A DNA stretch of 64,000 bases from Frankia alni ACN14a (GCF_000058485.1 NC_008278.1:4396962-4460961); one strand, 5' to 3'. Counted from the stretch's first letter, positions 23,288 to 32,567 are shown. Program-made: numbers and translations. Notes: generated from the letters alone by a model not told the origin.

Positions 23288-25081
23288 TCAGCGTCGCGGC
23301 GGGCCGACAACGACATCGTCGGCCGACTCGGCGGTGGCCGCCTCGGCGGTGTCCTTCTGCGCGACGGCCAGGCGGGGGACCGCGGCGAGCAGCGCCTGGG
23401 TGTAGGGATGCCGGGGAGCGCCGAACACCTGCTCCGCCGGTCCCTGTTCGACGACCTGCCCCCGGTGCATGACCACCACCCGATGGCTGAGGTAGTGCAC
23501 GACGCCCAGGTGGTGGGAGATGAAGACGTACGCGACGCCCAGGCGGGCCTGCACATCCCGGAACACCTCGAGCACCTGTGCCTGGATCGAGACGTCCAGG
23601 GCCGACACCGGCTCGTCGCAGACGATCACCTCCGGGTCGGACGCGAGCGCGCGAGCGATCGCCAGCCGCTGGCGCTGGCCCCCGGACAGTGCCCTGGCCC
23701 GGGTGGGCAGGACCTCCGGTCCGAGCCCGACATGCTCCAGCAGCTGCCCCACCCGCTTCGCCCGGTCGGCGGCCGACGTCGACGACACGCGCAGCGGCTC
23801 CTCGAGGATCTGGCGGGCCGTGTAACGGGGGTCGAACGAGCCCAGCGGGTCCTGGTAGATCATCTGGACTCGCCGGCGGGCCGCGCGCCGGGCGGCGCGG
23901 TCCAGCGCGGTCCACCCGACACCGTCCACCGTGACCTCGCCGGAGTCCGGTGCGACGAGCCCCATCAGCATCCGGCCGACCGTGGTCTTGCCCGACCCGG
24001 ACTCCCCGACGAGCCCGACGGTCTCCCCCGCCCGCACGACGAAGGAGACGTCGTCGACCGCTGTCAGCCGCTGCCGGCCGGGGAGTTCGTAGGTCTTGAC
24101 GAGCCCGCGGGCCGCCAGCACCACCGCAGCCGGATCGGCGGGCACCCTCGGCGCCGGCCCGGGCGGGGGGCTCACCCGCACCGGTGCGGCGGCGACGGGC
24201 GTCGAGGGTGCCGGCGCCCCGCCGCCGTGTGTACCCAGGGCCGAGGCCGCCGCGAGCAGCTGGCGGGTGTAGGCGTGGGCGGGCGCGTCGAGCACGGTCC
24301 GGGTGGGCCCCTGTTCGACGAAGACCCCATCCCGCATCACGTAGACGTGGTCGGCCAGTTCGGCCACGACCGCGAGATCGTGGCTGATCAGCAGCATCGC
24401 CGTGCCGTCCGCCGTGCGCTCCCGCAGCAGTGCGAGCACCTGCTTCTGCACCGTCACGTCCAGCGCCGTGGTGGGCTCGTCCGCGATGACCAGATCGGGC
24501 CGTGCGGCGAGGGCGGACGCGATCAGCGCACGCTGGCGCAGCCCACCGGACAACTGGTGGGGATGCTGGCGCAGCCGGGTCCGCGGGTTCGGGATGCCCA
24601 CCTCCGCCAGCAGGCGGACGACCTCCTCCTCGACGCGGCCGCGTTCGACGGTGCGGTGCTCTCGCAACGGCTCGCCGACCTCGGCGGCGATGGAACGCAG
24701 GGGGTCCAGCGAGCCCATCGCGTCCTGCAGGACGAAGCCGATCCTGCCGCCGCGCACCGAGCGCCACTGCCGGGATCCCAGCGTGCGCAGATCGAGGCCG
24801 TCGAACGACAACGCCCGCGCGCGCACCGCCGCGTTGTCGCCGGCCAGGCCCACCAGGCTGCGGGCGGTCACGCTCTTACCGGATCCGGACTCGCCGACGA
24901 TCGCCACGATCTGGCCTCGTCGGATCTCGAAGGAGACTCCCCGCACCGCCTCCGCGACCTGCTGCTCCGGGGACGACCGGCGCTCCCGGGACGACTGATG
25001 CTCCCGAGCGAAGGAGACGCGCAGATCGCGCACCGCGAGCAACGGCTCGTCCCGCGCCGGCGGCCTGTTCGGCGCGCTCAT
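23288..25081 (-). CDS. Fused tandem ABC ATPase of an oligopeptide-type transporter (OppD-OppF fusion)
   Basis: A 597-residue protein with two nucleotide-binding domains. NBD1 (about 12-265) has GESGSGKS, LSGGLRQR and VIADEPT; NBD2 (about 320-570) has GESGSGKTT, LSGGQRQR and VIVCDEPV. Each ends with the HPYT-like oligopeptide-transporter tail (HAYTRQLL, HPYTQALL). ATG at 25081 overlaps the permease stop by 4 bp. It is the only ATPase in the window for two oligopeptide-type permease sets. The abyssomicin cluster carries an equivalent system (AbyF), but the substrate is unknown. Confidence 0.94.
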   Translation of the reverse strand: MSAPNRPPARDEPLLAVRDLRVSFAREHQSSRERRSSPEQQVAEAVRGVSFEIRRGQIVAIVGESGSGKSVTARSLVGLAGDNAAVRARALSFDGLDLRTLGSRQWRSVRGGRIGFVLQDAMGSLDPLRSIAAEVGEPLREHRTVERGRVEEEVVRLLAEVGIPNPRTRLRQHPHQLSGGLRQRALIASALAARPDLVIADEPTTALDVTVQKQVLALLRERTADGTAMLLISHDLAVVAELADHVYVMRDGVFVEQGPTRTVLDAPAHAYTRQLLAAASALGTHGGGAPAPSTPVAAAPVRVSPPPGPAPRVPADPAAVVLAARGLVKTYELPGRQRLTAVDDVSFVVRAGETVGLVGESGSGKTTVGRMLMGLVAPDSGEVTVDGVGWTALDRAARRAARRRVQMIYQDPLGSFDPRYTARQILEEPLRVSSTSAADRAKRVGQLLEHVGLGPEVLPTRARALSGGQRQRLAIARALASDPEVIVCDEPVSALDVSIQAQVLEVFRDVQARLGVAYVFISHHLGVVHYLSHRVVVMHRGQVVEQGPAEQVFGAPRHPYTQALLAAVPRLAVAQKDTAEAATAESADDVVVGPPRR

Positions 25082-25980
25082 CGGGTCAGCCCCTGGATCC
25101 GCTCCCCCACCACGGTGACGGCGAGCACGGCGATGGTGAGCGCCAGGCCGGGGAAGACCGCCGGCCACCAGGCCACCTCGAGGTAGTTGCGGCTGCCAGC
25201 CAGCATCGCCCCCCACTCGGCGGTCGGCGGCCGGGGGCCCAGCCCGACGAAGCTCAACGACGAGCTCGCCACGATCATGCTGCCGAGACCGACGGTGGCG
25301 AGCGCGACGATCGGTCCGACGGTGTTCGGGACGATGTGGCGCACCACCACCTGCAGTTTGCTCCATCCCAGCCCATGCGCGGCCTCGACGTAGTGACCGG
25401 ACCGGACGCGGATGACCTCTGCCCGGGTCACCCGGGCGAAGCCGGGAATGCCAACGACCGCCAGGCCCACCGCGGCGTTCCTGCTGCCGGTGCCCAGGAC
25501 GGCAACGACGAGAAAGACCAGGAGCAGGCCGGGCACCGACATGACGACGTCGAGCAGTCGGCTGATCACCTGGTCGACCACGCGGTTCGACTGGGCGGCG
25601 AGCACCCCCACCACGACGCCGCCGACCAGCGACAGCAGGGACGCCCCGACCCCGATCAGCAGCGAGGGACGGGCGCCGTACACGATGCGCGCGTAGAGGT
25701 CACGGCCGTTCTGGTCGGTGCCGAACCAGTGGTCCCCGCTCGGCCCCCGCAGCGTGTGGCGCAGGTCGGCGGCGTTCGGGTCCACCCCGGTGAACAGCCC
25801 GGGAGCGGCCGCGACGCAGGCCAGCAGGAGCAGTACCGCGATCCCGAGCCCGAACCCGACCACGGATCGCCGACGGGGACGGCCCGCGCCGACGCGCCCG
25901 GGGATCAGCCCGATCCCCGTCTCGGCAAGCTCGGCGTCGAGCGGCTGCGACGCCCCGGTTGATCTCTGTGTGACTGCCAT
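25078..25980 (-). CDS. ABC transporter permease, DppC/OppC-like
   Basis: A 300-residue inner-membrane permease with an N-terminal membrane segment (about 40-62), the typical FGTDQNGRDLYARIVYGAR motif, and about five further helices with the EAA loop YVEAAHGLGWSKLQVVVRHI. GGAGGGGAG precedes the ATG at 25980. It follows the DppB-like gene by 16 bp and overlaps the ATPase gene. Confidence 0.93.
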   Translation of the reverse strand: MAVTQRSTGASQPLDAELAETGIGLIPGRVGAGRPRRRSVVGFGLGIAVLLLLACVAAAPGLFTGVDPNAADLRHTLRGPSGDHWFGTDQNGRDLYARIVYGARPSLLIGVGASLLSLVGGVVVGVLAAQSNRVVDQVISRLLDVVMSVPGLLLVFLVVAVLGTGSRNAAVGLAVVGIPGFARVTRAEVIRVRSGHYVEAAHGLGWSKLQVVVRHIVPNTVGPIVALATVGLGSMIVASSSLSFVGLGPRPPTAEWGAMLAGSRNYLEVAWWPAVFPGLALTIAVLAVTVVGERIQGLTR

Positions 25981-25996
25981 CGGTCTCCCCTCCTCG

Positions 25997-27007
25997 TCAG
26001 GTCCGCGTCCGCGGGTCGATGAACCAGGTGAGGATGTCGACCAGGACGTTGATGAGCACGAATGTCGTCGCCGCGACGAGGACGATCCCGATCACGACGG
26101 GCATGTCCCGGTTCTGGACGGCGGACAGCACCAGCCGGCCCATCCCGCGGCGCGAGAACACCGTCTCGATGATGATCGCCCCACCGATCAGGGAGCCGGA
26201 GATCCAGCCCAGCAGCGCCGTGGCCGGCAACAGGGCGTGCCGCAGCGTGTGCCGCAGGCGCACCGCGCCCTCGCTGATCCCCCGGGTGCGGGCCGTCACC
26301 ACGAAGGGCTCGTCCAGCGCACGCAACATCCCCTCGCGCAGTACCCGGGTGGTCACCGCCACCGGCCCCGCGGCCAGCGCGACGGTGGGCAGCACGAGCC
26401 CGGCGGGAGACGACGACCCGATGGCGGGAAACCAGTGCAGGGAGAAGGAGAACACCGTCAGCAGGACAAGCCCCAGCCAGAACGGCGGAATGGCGACGAC
26501 CAGCGATTCCACGGCGGCGACCACCGAGCGCAGCCACCGGCGGCGGGTGGCGCTGAGCGCCGCGAACAGCACCGAGGCGACCACCGTGGCCACGACCGTC
26601 GTCGCCACCAGGACGAGGGTGTCCGGGAGCTGCTCGATGATCGCTCGCCACACCGGCTTGCGCAGCATGTAGGACTCACCGAAGTCGCCCCGGACCACCC
26701 GGCCGAGGTAGGCGAAGTACCGCACCGGCAGCGGGTCGTCCAGCCGGTACCGCGAGATGAGCTCTGCCCGCACCTCCGGGCCGGCCTGGGACTGGGCGAG
26801 CATCACGTCGACCGTGTTGCCGTGCATCAGCTCGAGCAGGAGGAAGGTCGCCGTCACCGCTCCCCACAGCACCGCCACGGAGGCCAGCACCCGGGTCAGA
26901 ACCAGCCGGGCCAACGGGGCGCCGAGGCGGCGGCGGCGCGCGCCGCCGTCCGGCGTCTCGTCGTGGGCCTCGGCCCCCGGTGCCGTCGAGGTCAGGAGCT
27001 CAGCCAT
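25997..27007 (-). CDS. ABC transporter permease, DppB/OppB-like
   Basis: A 336-residue permease with six predicted membrane helices, an N-terminal TM after a basic stretch, and the family motifs FGESYMLRKPVW and the EAA loop around VVTARTRGISEGAVRLRHTLRHA. ATG at 27007 is the first conserved start and lies inside the end of the substrate-binding-protein gene (16-bp overlap); longer in-frame extensions run antisense to conserved residues of that gene. Confidence 0.93.
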   Translation of the reverse strand: MAELLTSTAPGAEAHDETPDGGARRRRLGAPLARLVLTRVLASVAVLWGAVTATFLLLELMHGNTVDVMLAQSQAGPEVRAELISRYRLDDPLPVRYFAYLGRVVRGDFGESYMLRKPVWRAIIEQLPDTLVLVATTVVATVVASVLFAALSATRRRWLRSVVAAVESLVVAIPPFWLGLVLLTVFSFSLHWFPAIGSSSPAGLVLPTVALAAGPVAVTTRVLREGMLRALDEPFVVTARTRGISEGAVRLRHTLRHALLPATALLGWISGSLIGGAIIIETVFSRRGMGRLVLSAVQNRDMPVVIGIVLVAATTFVLINVLVDILTWFIDPRTRT

Positions 27008-28647
27008 GTGTCGTAGAAGATCGGGCTGCCGTCGATGGCGAAGGTGACATCCCGGACCGCGGAGCGGGCCGCGACCGTGGACAGGGGCGAGTAGATCGGG
27101 AACGATGCGGCGTCCGCGGTGAGCTGGCGCTGGGCCTGGCCGTAGACTCGCAGCCGTTCTGTCACGTTGTCGCTGGCCGCGGCCTGCAGGAAGAGCTTGT
27201 CCAGCTCGCTGTTGGCGGTTCGGGAGATGTTGTTGGCCAGCCCTCGGGTGGGCGAGGGAACGTTGGCCGAGCCGTAGAGGACCTTGAGAACCTCCGGGCC
27301 GGGGGAGGCGAAGTTCGTGTCGGCGAGCTCGTAGTCGGCGGACAGGATCCGGTCGACGTACGTGCCCTCGTCGATGTTCTCCTCGACGATCTCGATCCCG
27401 AGCTCCTTGGCGGCGGCCTGAATCTGCACGGCCAGATCCTCGATGGACGGGTCGGACCACAGGTGGCGCAGCGTCAGGCGCGCGCCGTTCTTCGTCCGGT
27501 ACCCCTTGGCGTCACGCGCCGTCCAACCCGCCTGGTCGAGCAGCCGGGCGGCCTCGGTGGGGTTGTAGGCGTACGCCGACTCCTGGGACTTGTCGTAGCC
27601 GAACGTCGTCGACGTCAGGACCCCGCGAGCGACGGGGTAGGCGCCGAAGTAGACGTTCTTGACGATCTGGGCCCAGTCGATCCCCGCCCGAAAGGCCTTG
27701 CGGACGGCAACGTCGGCCAGCACTCCCTTCTCGGTGTTCGGGAAGTACGTGTAGGGGATGCCGGGGAACGGCACCGAGAACAGGTGGAAGCCGTCGGTGG
27801 TACGCAGCTCACGCAGGTTCACCGGGGACAGGTTGGTGATCGCGTCGACCTGCCCGCTGGTCAGCGCTCCGTAGCGGGCGGAGTTGTCGGGTGCGACCCG
27901 GATCCGGATCGCGTCCAGACGGGCGGGGCCGGTGTGTCCCGCGCCGGGCGGTGCCCAGGCGTAGTCGCGGTTGCGGACGTACTCGATCCCCTGCTGCTGA
28001 CGGTAGCCGCCCGGGCTGGCGAACGGCCCGGTGCCGACGATGGTGGCACACAGCGCGTTGTTGCCCCGGGTGAGGGTCGCCGGCGACTCGATCCCGAGAT
28101 TCGGGGTGGCCAGCGCGTCCAGCAGGGCCGAGGAGGGCTCCTTGAGCCGTATCTCCACGGTGTGCGCGTCGATCGCCCGCGAGGACTCGTAGCCGGTGAG
28201 GAGACTGGCCGCAAGCAACGACTTGGTCTTCGGGTTGACGATGTGTTCCAGGTTCGCCACCACCGCCGCGGCGTCGAAGCGTGCACCGTCGGTGAACCGC
28301 ACGTCGTCCCGGAGGGTGAAGGTGTAGGCCTTGTGGTCCGCGGCGATGGTCCAACGACTGGCCAGCCAGGGTTTGATCGCCCCCTTGGGGTCCTGGTACA
28401 CCAGCGAGTCCACGATCGGCCGGGAAACCACGCGGGCGGCGGCGCTCGGACTCTGATGCGGGTCCAGGCAGTCGGGCTCCCTGCCGATGGCGAGGTTCAG
28501 CGTTCCACCGTCTCGGGGGGCTTCCCCGTCCGCGGAACTACCCGATCCGCCGGCGCAGGACGATGCCAGCGCCAGGACGGCGCCGAGCGCGACCGCCGGC
28601 ACCACCCGTCTTCTCGGGGCCGCACGAAACCGAACTCCGGAATTCAT
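26992..28647 (-). CDS. Oligopeptide-type extracellular solute-binding lipoprotein (SBP family 5)
   Basis: A 551-residue secreted lipoprotein. A basic N-region and hydrophobic core end in the lipobox LASSC, then a Gly/Ser linker and the family 5 fold (GGTLNLAIGREPDCLDPH; YTFTLRDDVRFTDGARF; GIDWAQIVKNVYFG). It delivers the substrate to the permeases encoded next. It is the first gene of a four-gene operon. ATG at 28647 fits the signal peptide. Confidence 0.93.
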   Translation of the reverse strand: MNSGVRFRAAPRRRVVPAVALGAVLALASSCAGGSGSSADGEAPRDGGTLNLAIGREPDCLDPHQSPSAAARVVSRPIVDSLVYQDPKGAIKPWLASRWTIAADHKAYTFTLRDDVRFTDGARFDAAAVVANLEHIVNPKTKSLLAASLLTGYESSRAIDAHTVEIRLKEPSSALLDALATPNLGIESPATLTRGNNALCATIVGTGPFASPGGYRQQQGIEYVRNRDYAWAPPGAGHTGPARLDAIRIRVAPDNSARYGALTSGQVDAITNLSPVNLRELRTTDGFHLFSVPFPGIPYTYFPNTEKGVLADVAVRKAFRAGIDWAQIVKNVYFGAYPVARGVLTSTTFGYDKSQESAYAYNPTEAARLLDQAGWTARDAKGYRTKNGARLTLRHLWSDPSIEDLAVQIQAAAKELGIEIVEENIDEGTYVDRILSADYELADTNFASPGPEVLKVLYGSANVPSPTRGLANNISRTANSELDKLFLQAAASDNVTERLRVYGQAQRQLTADAASFPIYSPLSTVAARSAVRDVTFAIDGSPIFYDTWLSS

Positions 28648-28885
28648 CCAACATCCATAATTGTCTCATCGAACTGACTGGTTAGCCTCGGCGATGCGCC
28701 TCGGCGCGGAGCTGGGCGCAGGGCGGCCGCGGGCGCCGGCGGCACACCGGATTCCCAATACACCGCAACGGCGCGTCACAGTGCCGGGCAATTCCTGAAA
28801 AGCCACCGGCGGCCTCGTGCAGGGCATTCCGAGTAAGCCGGTGGCCTGCGGAGGCTCCGCCGGCCATGACGTTACGGTCGCCGTC

Positions 28886-28903
28886 TAAAGCCGTTCTGAA
28901 GTC
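28886..28903 (+). promoter_or_regulatory. SARP-style direct repeat (TAAAGCC-N4-TGAAGTC)
   Basis: Two heptamers TAAAGCC and TGAAGTC are separated by GTTC, an 11-bp period. The 16-base core is identical to the site at 32550 except for one base. It lies 239 bp upstream of the substrate-binding-protein start. Direct heptamers with 11-bp spacing are the known layout for SARP binding. Confidence 0.5.
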
Positions 28904-29202
28904 GAGCCGTACGCCGGCCAGGGCGCAGCGCGACCGCCGGCCCGCCCTGCAACAATGGCTCGGCCGACGGGACCGACACCGGGGGAGTACCGAGGGAGTA
29001 CCGTGCTGGATCCCATGGGTCCGCGTGAGCCGTCCGTATTTGATCTGACTGCTCTGACCTAATATCTCGACCGGAACTCCGGCCGCCCACCAGTCTCCTC
29101 GGCCGGGGGTGCGGGACATCCTCGACGGGCCACCCCGGGTGACCCGTCGGGCCCAGCGCGATTCCCTGTGCGACTACCGTGCGCAGCAGATCGGCTGCGT
29201 GG

Positions 29203-29450
29203 TGGTGTCTCCCGTGCGCTGTCCCCGACCTACCTGTCCCACGGGCAGTGGGAGGTCGGCCGCGACGAGATCATCGAGTACGCCCGCCGGCTCGCCGCGC
29301 CCGGCGTGCCGACCGAGCTGCACCCGTATCCCGGGGCGTTCCACGTCTTCGAGGTGAAGGCGCCGGCGGCGCAGGTGGGCCAGGCCTCGCCCGAGGCGCA
29401 GGTGCCTGCGCTGCGGCGGGCCCTGACCAGCCGAGTCAGGCCTGGTCACG
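29203..29450 (+). pseudogene. Remnant of an alpha/beta hydrolase (acetyl-esterase type), C-terminal part
   Basis: The rightward frame gives LSPTYLSHGQWEVGRDEIIEYARRL, continuing to GVPTELHPYPGAFHVFE, the conserved C-terminal block of HSL/GDxG esterases including the catalytic His of AFH. The oxyanion and nucleophile blocks (HGGG, GDSAGG) are missing upstream and the tail runs into unrelated DNA. It is a decayed 5'-truncated gene. Confidence 0.7.
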
Positions 29451-29498
29451 CCGTGCACGGCGCACCGCCCGCGGGCCGTCCACCCAAACCCTTGACTA

Positions 29499-29515
29499 CC
29501 CGAGGCAGCCTCAGG
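29499..29515. promoter_or_regulatory. TetR-type operator 1, upstream of the MFS gene
   Basis: The sequence is CCCGAG-GCAGC-CTCAGG, one mismatch from the palindrome CCTGAG-N5-CTCAGG. A TTGACT -35-like element lies at 29492 and TTAACT at the -10 position, so binding would cover the promoter. Confidence 0.6.
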
Positions 29516-29534
29516 TTAACTGATCGTCAATTAA

Positions 29535-29551
29535 CCTGAGACTGGCTCAGG
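29535..29551. promoter_or_regulatory. TetR-type operator 2, upstream of the MFS gene
   Basis: Perfect palindrome CCTGAG-ACTGG-CTCAGG, 35 bp before the MFS start codon. With operator 1 it forms a larger inverted repeat whose inner arms CTCAGGTTAA (29510-29519) and TTAACCTGAG (29531-29540) are exact complements. Confidence 0.65.
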
Positions 29552-29586
29552 ATATTGGGACGTGTGCAGCCGCGGAGGTTCCCGCC

Positions 29587-31077
29587 ATGACCACAGCCAC
29601 CAGTCCGCAGGGCGCCGCAACGGCGGCGCCACCGGGCGGATCGGGCCTGGCCCTGACCGCGATTGTGGGAGCGGAGTTCATGCTCCAGGTCGACGGGATG
29701 ATCGTGAACGTCGCTCTGCCCGACACGCAGAGCGATCTCGGTCTCTCGACGACCTCGGCCTCCTGGGTGCTCAACGGCTTCTTCCTCGCCTTTGGCGGGC
29801 TCCTGCTCCTCAGCGGGCGGCTCGGCGACGTGTTCGGCCACCGCCGGCTGTTCCTTCTCGGCATCGGCCTGGTCGCCGGCGCCTCGCTGCTCGCAGGCCT
29901 CGCGCCCAACTTCGGCGTGCTGCTGACCGGGCGGGTACTGCAGGGCGCGGGCGCCGCCCTCGCCGGCCCCACCGGTCTGGCCCTGCTCTCCATGGTGTTC
30001 CAGGGCGAGCGCCAGCAACGCGCCTTCGGCCTCTACTCGACGATCACCGGTCTCGGCGCCGCCACCGGCCTCATCCTCGGCGGCATCCTCACCGGCGGGC
30101 TGGGCAGCTGGCGCTGGTGCCTGCTGGTCAACGTTCCCTTCGGGCTCATCATCCTGGTGATCGCCCTGCGATCACTCGGAACGGCCGCCGACGGCGCCCG
30201 CAGCCGGTCCCTGAGCCTGCCCAGCGCCGCGCTCGTCACCGCAGGCCTCACCGCGCTCGTCTACGGTCTCGTGCAGGCGGCCGACCGTGGCTGGGGCGAC
30301 CTGTGGACGGTCGTGCCGCTCGCGATCACCGTCGTGGTCGCGGCCGCGCTGCTCGTCGTGGACCGCCGGGCCCCCGAGCCGCTGCTGCCCGGGCGGATCT
30401 TCACCAACCGGACCCGCGTCGGCGGGTTCATCAACCTGCTGCTGCTGTCGTCCGTGCTCGGCGGGTTCGTCTTCTACCTGTCCCAGTACCTGCAGACCAC
30501 GCTGGACTACGGCGCCCTGCGCACCGGCCTGGCGATTCTCCCCTTCGGCCTCGCGCTGCTGGTCACCACGCAGCTCCTCACGAAGTGGCTCAGCGGTCTC
30601 GGCCTCACGACCCGGGGCACCATCGGGCTCGCCCTGCTCGCCCTCGGCGTGGCCTGGTTCATCCGCCTCGATGCGGACAGTGCCTACGCGGAGGGGGTGC
30701 TGCCCGGCCTCGTCGTCATGGGCCTCGGGGTCGGACTCGCGATCATCCCGCTCAACATGATCATTCTGTCGACCAGCCGTCCAGAGGACGTCGGCATCAC
30801 CGCGGGCATCCTGCAGGCCGCGCTGACCGTCGGTGGCAGCATCGGCCTGGCGGTGCTGCTCATCCCGTTCAACGCCGGTGGCCGCCCGGTCGCGGAGAAC
30901 ATCAGCACCGTCTTCACCTGGGCCACCGTCGACTGCGTCGCCGGGTTCGTCGTAGCCGTGCTGTTCTGGTTCGGTCCCGGCCTGCGTCCATCCGCCACCC
31001 GCACGTCCTCCCCCGAGGCGACGGCCCCCGAGCCGCCCGCCCCCCGGGAGCCCGCGGCGGTCGAGTCCCGGTCCTGA
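29587..31077 (+). CDS. MFS drug exporter, DHA2/EmrB-QacA type (14 TM; AbyD-type)
   Basis: A 496-residue membrane transporter with 14 predicted helices. The first carries the DHA2 signature region (FMLQVDGMIVNVALP), followed by GGLLLLSGRLGDVFGHRR (motif A) and GRVLQGAGAALAGPTGLALL (motif C-like). This family exports drugs by proton antiport and is the usual self-resistance pump of antibiotic clusters. CGGAGG precedes ATG at 29587. Two copies of a palindromic operator overlap its promoter, and the same element precedes the TetR gene, so TetR repression lifted by product or intermediate is likely. Confidence 0.95.
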   Translation: MTTATSPQGAATAAPPGGSGLALTAIVGAEFMLQVDGMIVNVALPDTQSDLGLSTTSASWVLNGFFLAFGGLLLLSGRLGDVFGHRRLFLLGIGLVAGASLLAGLAPNFGVLLTGRVLQGAGAALAGPTGLALLSMVFQGERQQRAFGLYSTITGLGAATGLILGGILTGGLGSWRWCLLVNVPFGLIILVIALRSLGTAADGARSRSLSLPSAALVTAGLTALVYGLVQAADRGWGDLWTVVPLAITVVVAAALLVVDRRAPEPLLPGRIFTNRTRVGGFINLLLLSSVLGGFVFYLSQYLQTTLDYGALRTGLAILPFGLALLVTTQLLTKWLSGLGLTTRGTIGLALLALGVAWFIRLDADSAYAEGVLPGLVVMGLGVGLAIIPLNMIILSTSRPEDVGITAGILQAALTVGGSIGLAVLLIPFNAGGRPVAENISTVFTWATVDCVAGFVVAVLFWFGPGLRPSATRTSSPEATAPEPPAPREPAAVESRS

Positions 31078-31089
31078 CCCCACCGGCGC

Positions 31090-31125
31090 GACGCGCCCCG
31101 CACCTGTCCAGGTGCGGGGCGCGTC
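31090..31125 (+). terminator. Strong hairpin terminator after the MFS gene
   Basis: A perfect 17-bp inverted repeat (arms 31090-31106 and 31109-31125) sits 13 bp after the MFS stop, with a minimal loop and no T-tract. Confidence 0.85.
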
Positions 31126-31411
31126 TGACCCGCGGGCTGAAACAGCCGAGCGCGCAGAAATGGCTCGTGTAAACCAGAAACGCCGCTGAAAACCAGAAAC
31201 GCCGCGACGAACCGTATCCCCGTCGGTGACGGCAACCTCGCCGCCCGCTTCTGCGATGCGGAGACCGCCGGACTTCCCACCATCGACTGGCTTCTTGGCC
31301 GTCACCCGCCGGCCACGGCCGACGATGGCGGTGAGCGCGGCAGGAGACCACCGCGCCGGACGCCGCCAGTGCCCGACAATGGTGCCAACGGAGTCCTTGG
31401 TAACAGCTGAA

Positions 31412-32404
31412 TCAAAGGGCGGCAGCGGCCTTGGCGAGCAGCTCGTAGGAGCGAATCCGCTGCTCCAGCCCGGGGATCTGCGAAAGGGCGAAGAACTCGT
31501 CCGCACCGGATTCACGCACCAGCGCCTCGAACCTCGGCGCCACGGTGGCCAACGAACCCACGAGCTGCGGGTCGATCCGCTCCCGGCGGAAGCTTTCCTC
31601 CGCGCTGCTGAAGTGGTGCCGCCGCGTCTCCTCCTCGGTCGGCAGCAGGGTGTCGGGGTCGGTCGTGCGCAGAATGATCTGGCCGAGGACGAACGCGTCG
31701 GCCAGCGAGTGCGCACGGTCGTCCGAGTCGGCGAGCACCACGATGGCGGACACCGCGCCGCGTGGATGTTCCAGGTGCACCGACGGCCGGAAGGCCTTGC
31801 GGTAGGCGTCGAGCGCGACGGGCGCGAGCCCCGGCACGATCGTGTGCGCAAAGACGTACGGCAGACCGCGCGCCCCCGCGAACGCGGCGCTGCTCGGGCT
31901 GGAGCCGACCAGCCAGAACTCGGGCGGGACCGCCGGCTCGGGAACCGCGCGTGCCTGCACGGGCCCGCCTGCGCGGTGGAAATACCCGACGAGCTCGTCG
32001 AGTTGGGCCGGGAAGCCACGCGGACGCGGGTCCCCCAACCGAGCGCCCACGGCGGCCGAGCCCCCCACAGCCCGGCCGATCCCGAGGTCGACCCGCCCGG
32101 GGTGCAGGGACCCGAGCACGCCGAACTGTTCAGCCACGTCGTACGGCGCATGGTTGGGCAGCAGCACGGCGCCCGAGCCGACCCGGATCGTGCCGGTGGC
32201 CGCGAGGATCTGCCCGGCAAGCACGGCGGGAGCCGAGGTGGCGAGCGCGGGCGTGCTGTGATGTTCGGCGACCCAGTACCGGCGGTAGCCCAGCGCCTCG
32301 ACCGCGCGGGCGAGATCCACGGTGTCCCGCAGCGCGTCGGCGGCTGTGCCGGACCGCCACACCGGCACCGTGTCGTGCACCGAGACGAAGGATGGTTCGA
32401 CCAT
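31412..32404 (-). CDS. Luciferase-like flavin-dependent monooxygenase (LLM class; AbyE-type)
   Basis: A 330-residue TIM-barrel oxidoreductase of the bacterial luciferase-like, MsnO8-type family. Landmarks are YWVAEHHSTP after strand 2, IRVGSGAVLLPNHAP, the LHPGRVDLGIGRA block, and FWLVGSSPSSAAFA. It uses reduced flavin supplied by another enzyme; the abyssomicin cluster encodes a similar enzyme (AbyE) of uncertain role. CAGGAGAGG precedes ATG at 32404. An operator-like palindrome lies 34 bp upstream, so it probably shares control with the MFS and TetR genes. Confidence 0.9.
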   Translation of the reverse strand: MVEPSFVSVHDTVPVWRSGTAADALRDTVDLARAVEALGYRRYWVAEHHSTPALATSAPAVLAGQILAATGTIRVGSGAVLLPNHAPYDVAEQFGVLGSLHPGRVDLGIGRAVGGSAAVGARLGDPRPRGFPAQLDELVGYFHRAGGPVQARAVPEPAVPPEFWLVGSSPSSAAFAGARGLPYVFAHTIVPGLAPVALDAYRKAFRPSVHLEHPRGAVSAIVVLADSDDRAHSLADAFVLGQIILRTTDPDTLLPTEEETRRHHFSSAEESFRRERIDPQLVGSLATVAPRFEALVRESGADEFFALSQIPGLEQRIRSYELLAKAAAAL

Positions 32405-32437
32405 CGGGTTCCTCTCCTGGCTGCCTCCCCAACGTAA

Positions 32438-32454
32438 TCTGAGGCAGGCTCGAT
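32438..32454. promoter_or_regulatory. TetR-type operator 3, upstream of the luciferase-like gene
   Basis: CTGAG-GCAGG-CTCGA is a diverged copy of CCTGAG-N5-CTCAGG flanked by GTAAT, the same flank (reverse complement ATTAC) as the GGTTAC beside operator 4. It is 34 bp upstream of the start codon at 32404. Confidence 0.5.
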
Positions 32455-32549
32455 TTCGACTCGATCAGTCAAGCTGAGCTGGCCTCACGTTGTCAACATG
32501 CCCTCGTCACCGGCCCGGTTGCGGATCCGCCGGCCGTCCCGCCGCGCGA

Positions 32550-32567
32550 TAAAGCCGTTCTAAAGCC
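32550..32567 (+). promoter_or_regulatory. SARP-style direct repeat (TAAAGCC-N4-TAAAGCC)
   Basis: Two identical heptamers TAAAGCC are separated by GTTC (11-bp period), 107 bp before the P450 start at 32674. This is the best of three matching sites in the window. Confidence 0.55.

Larger units (their letters stand above)
28648..29586. other. 940-bp divergent intergenic region with regulatory sites and gene debris
   Basis: It lies between the leftward ABC operon and the rightward MFS gene. It contains an 11-bp-spaced heptamer repeat (28886-28903), the remnant of an esterase gene (about 29203-29450) and two copies of the TetR-type operator (29499-29551). No intact gene is convincing; a 145-codon leftward frame at 28682-29119 has no family features. 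Confidence 0.7.

Noticed and set aside
28682-29119. Leftward 145-codon frame upstream of the binding-protein gene
   Set aside because: No ribosome site, no family pattern, Arg/Cys-rich composition typical of a random frame; it also covers the SARP-style repeat.
31226-32437. Rightward 403-codon frame
   Set aside because: Antisense to the luciferase-like monooxygenase, which has clear family motifs.
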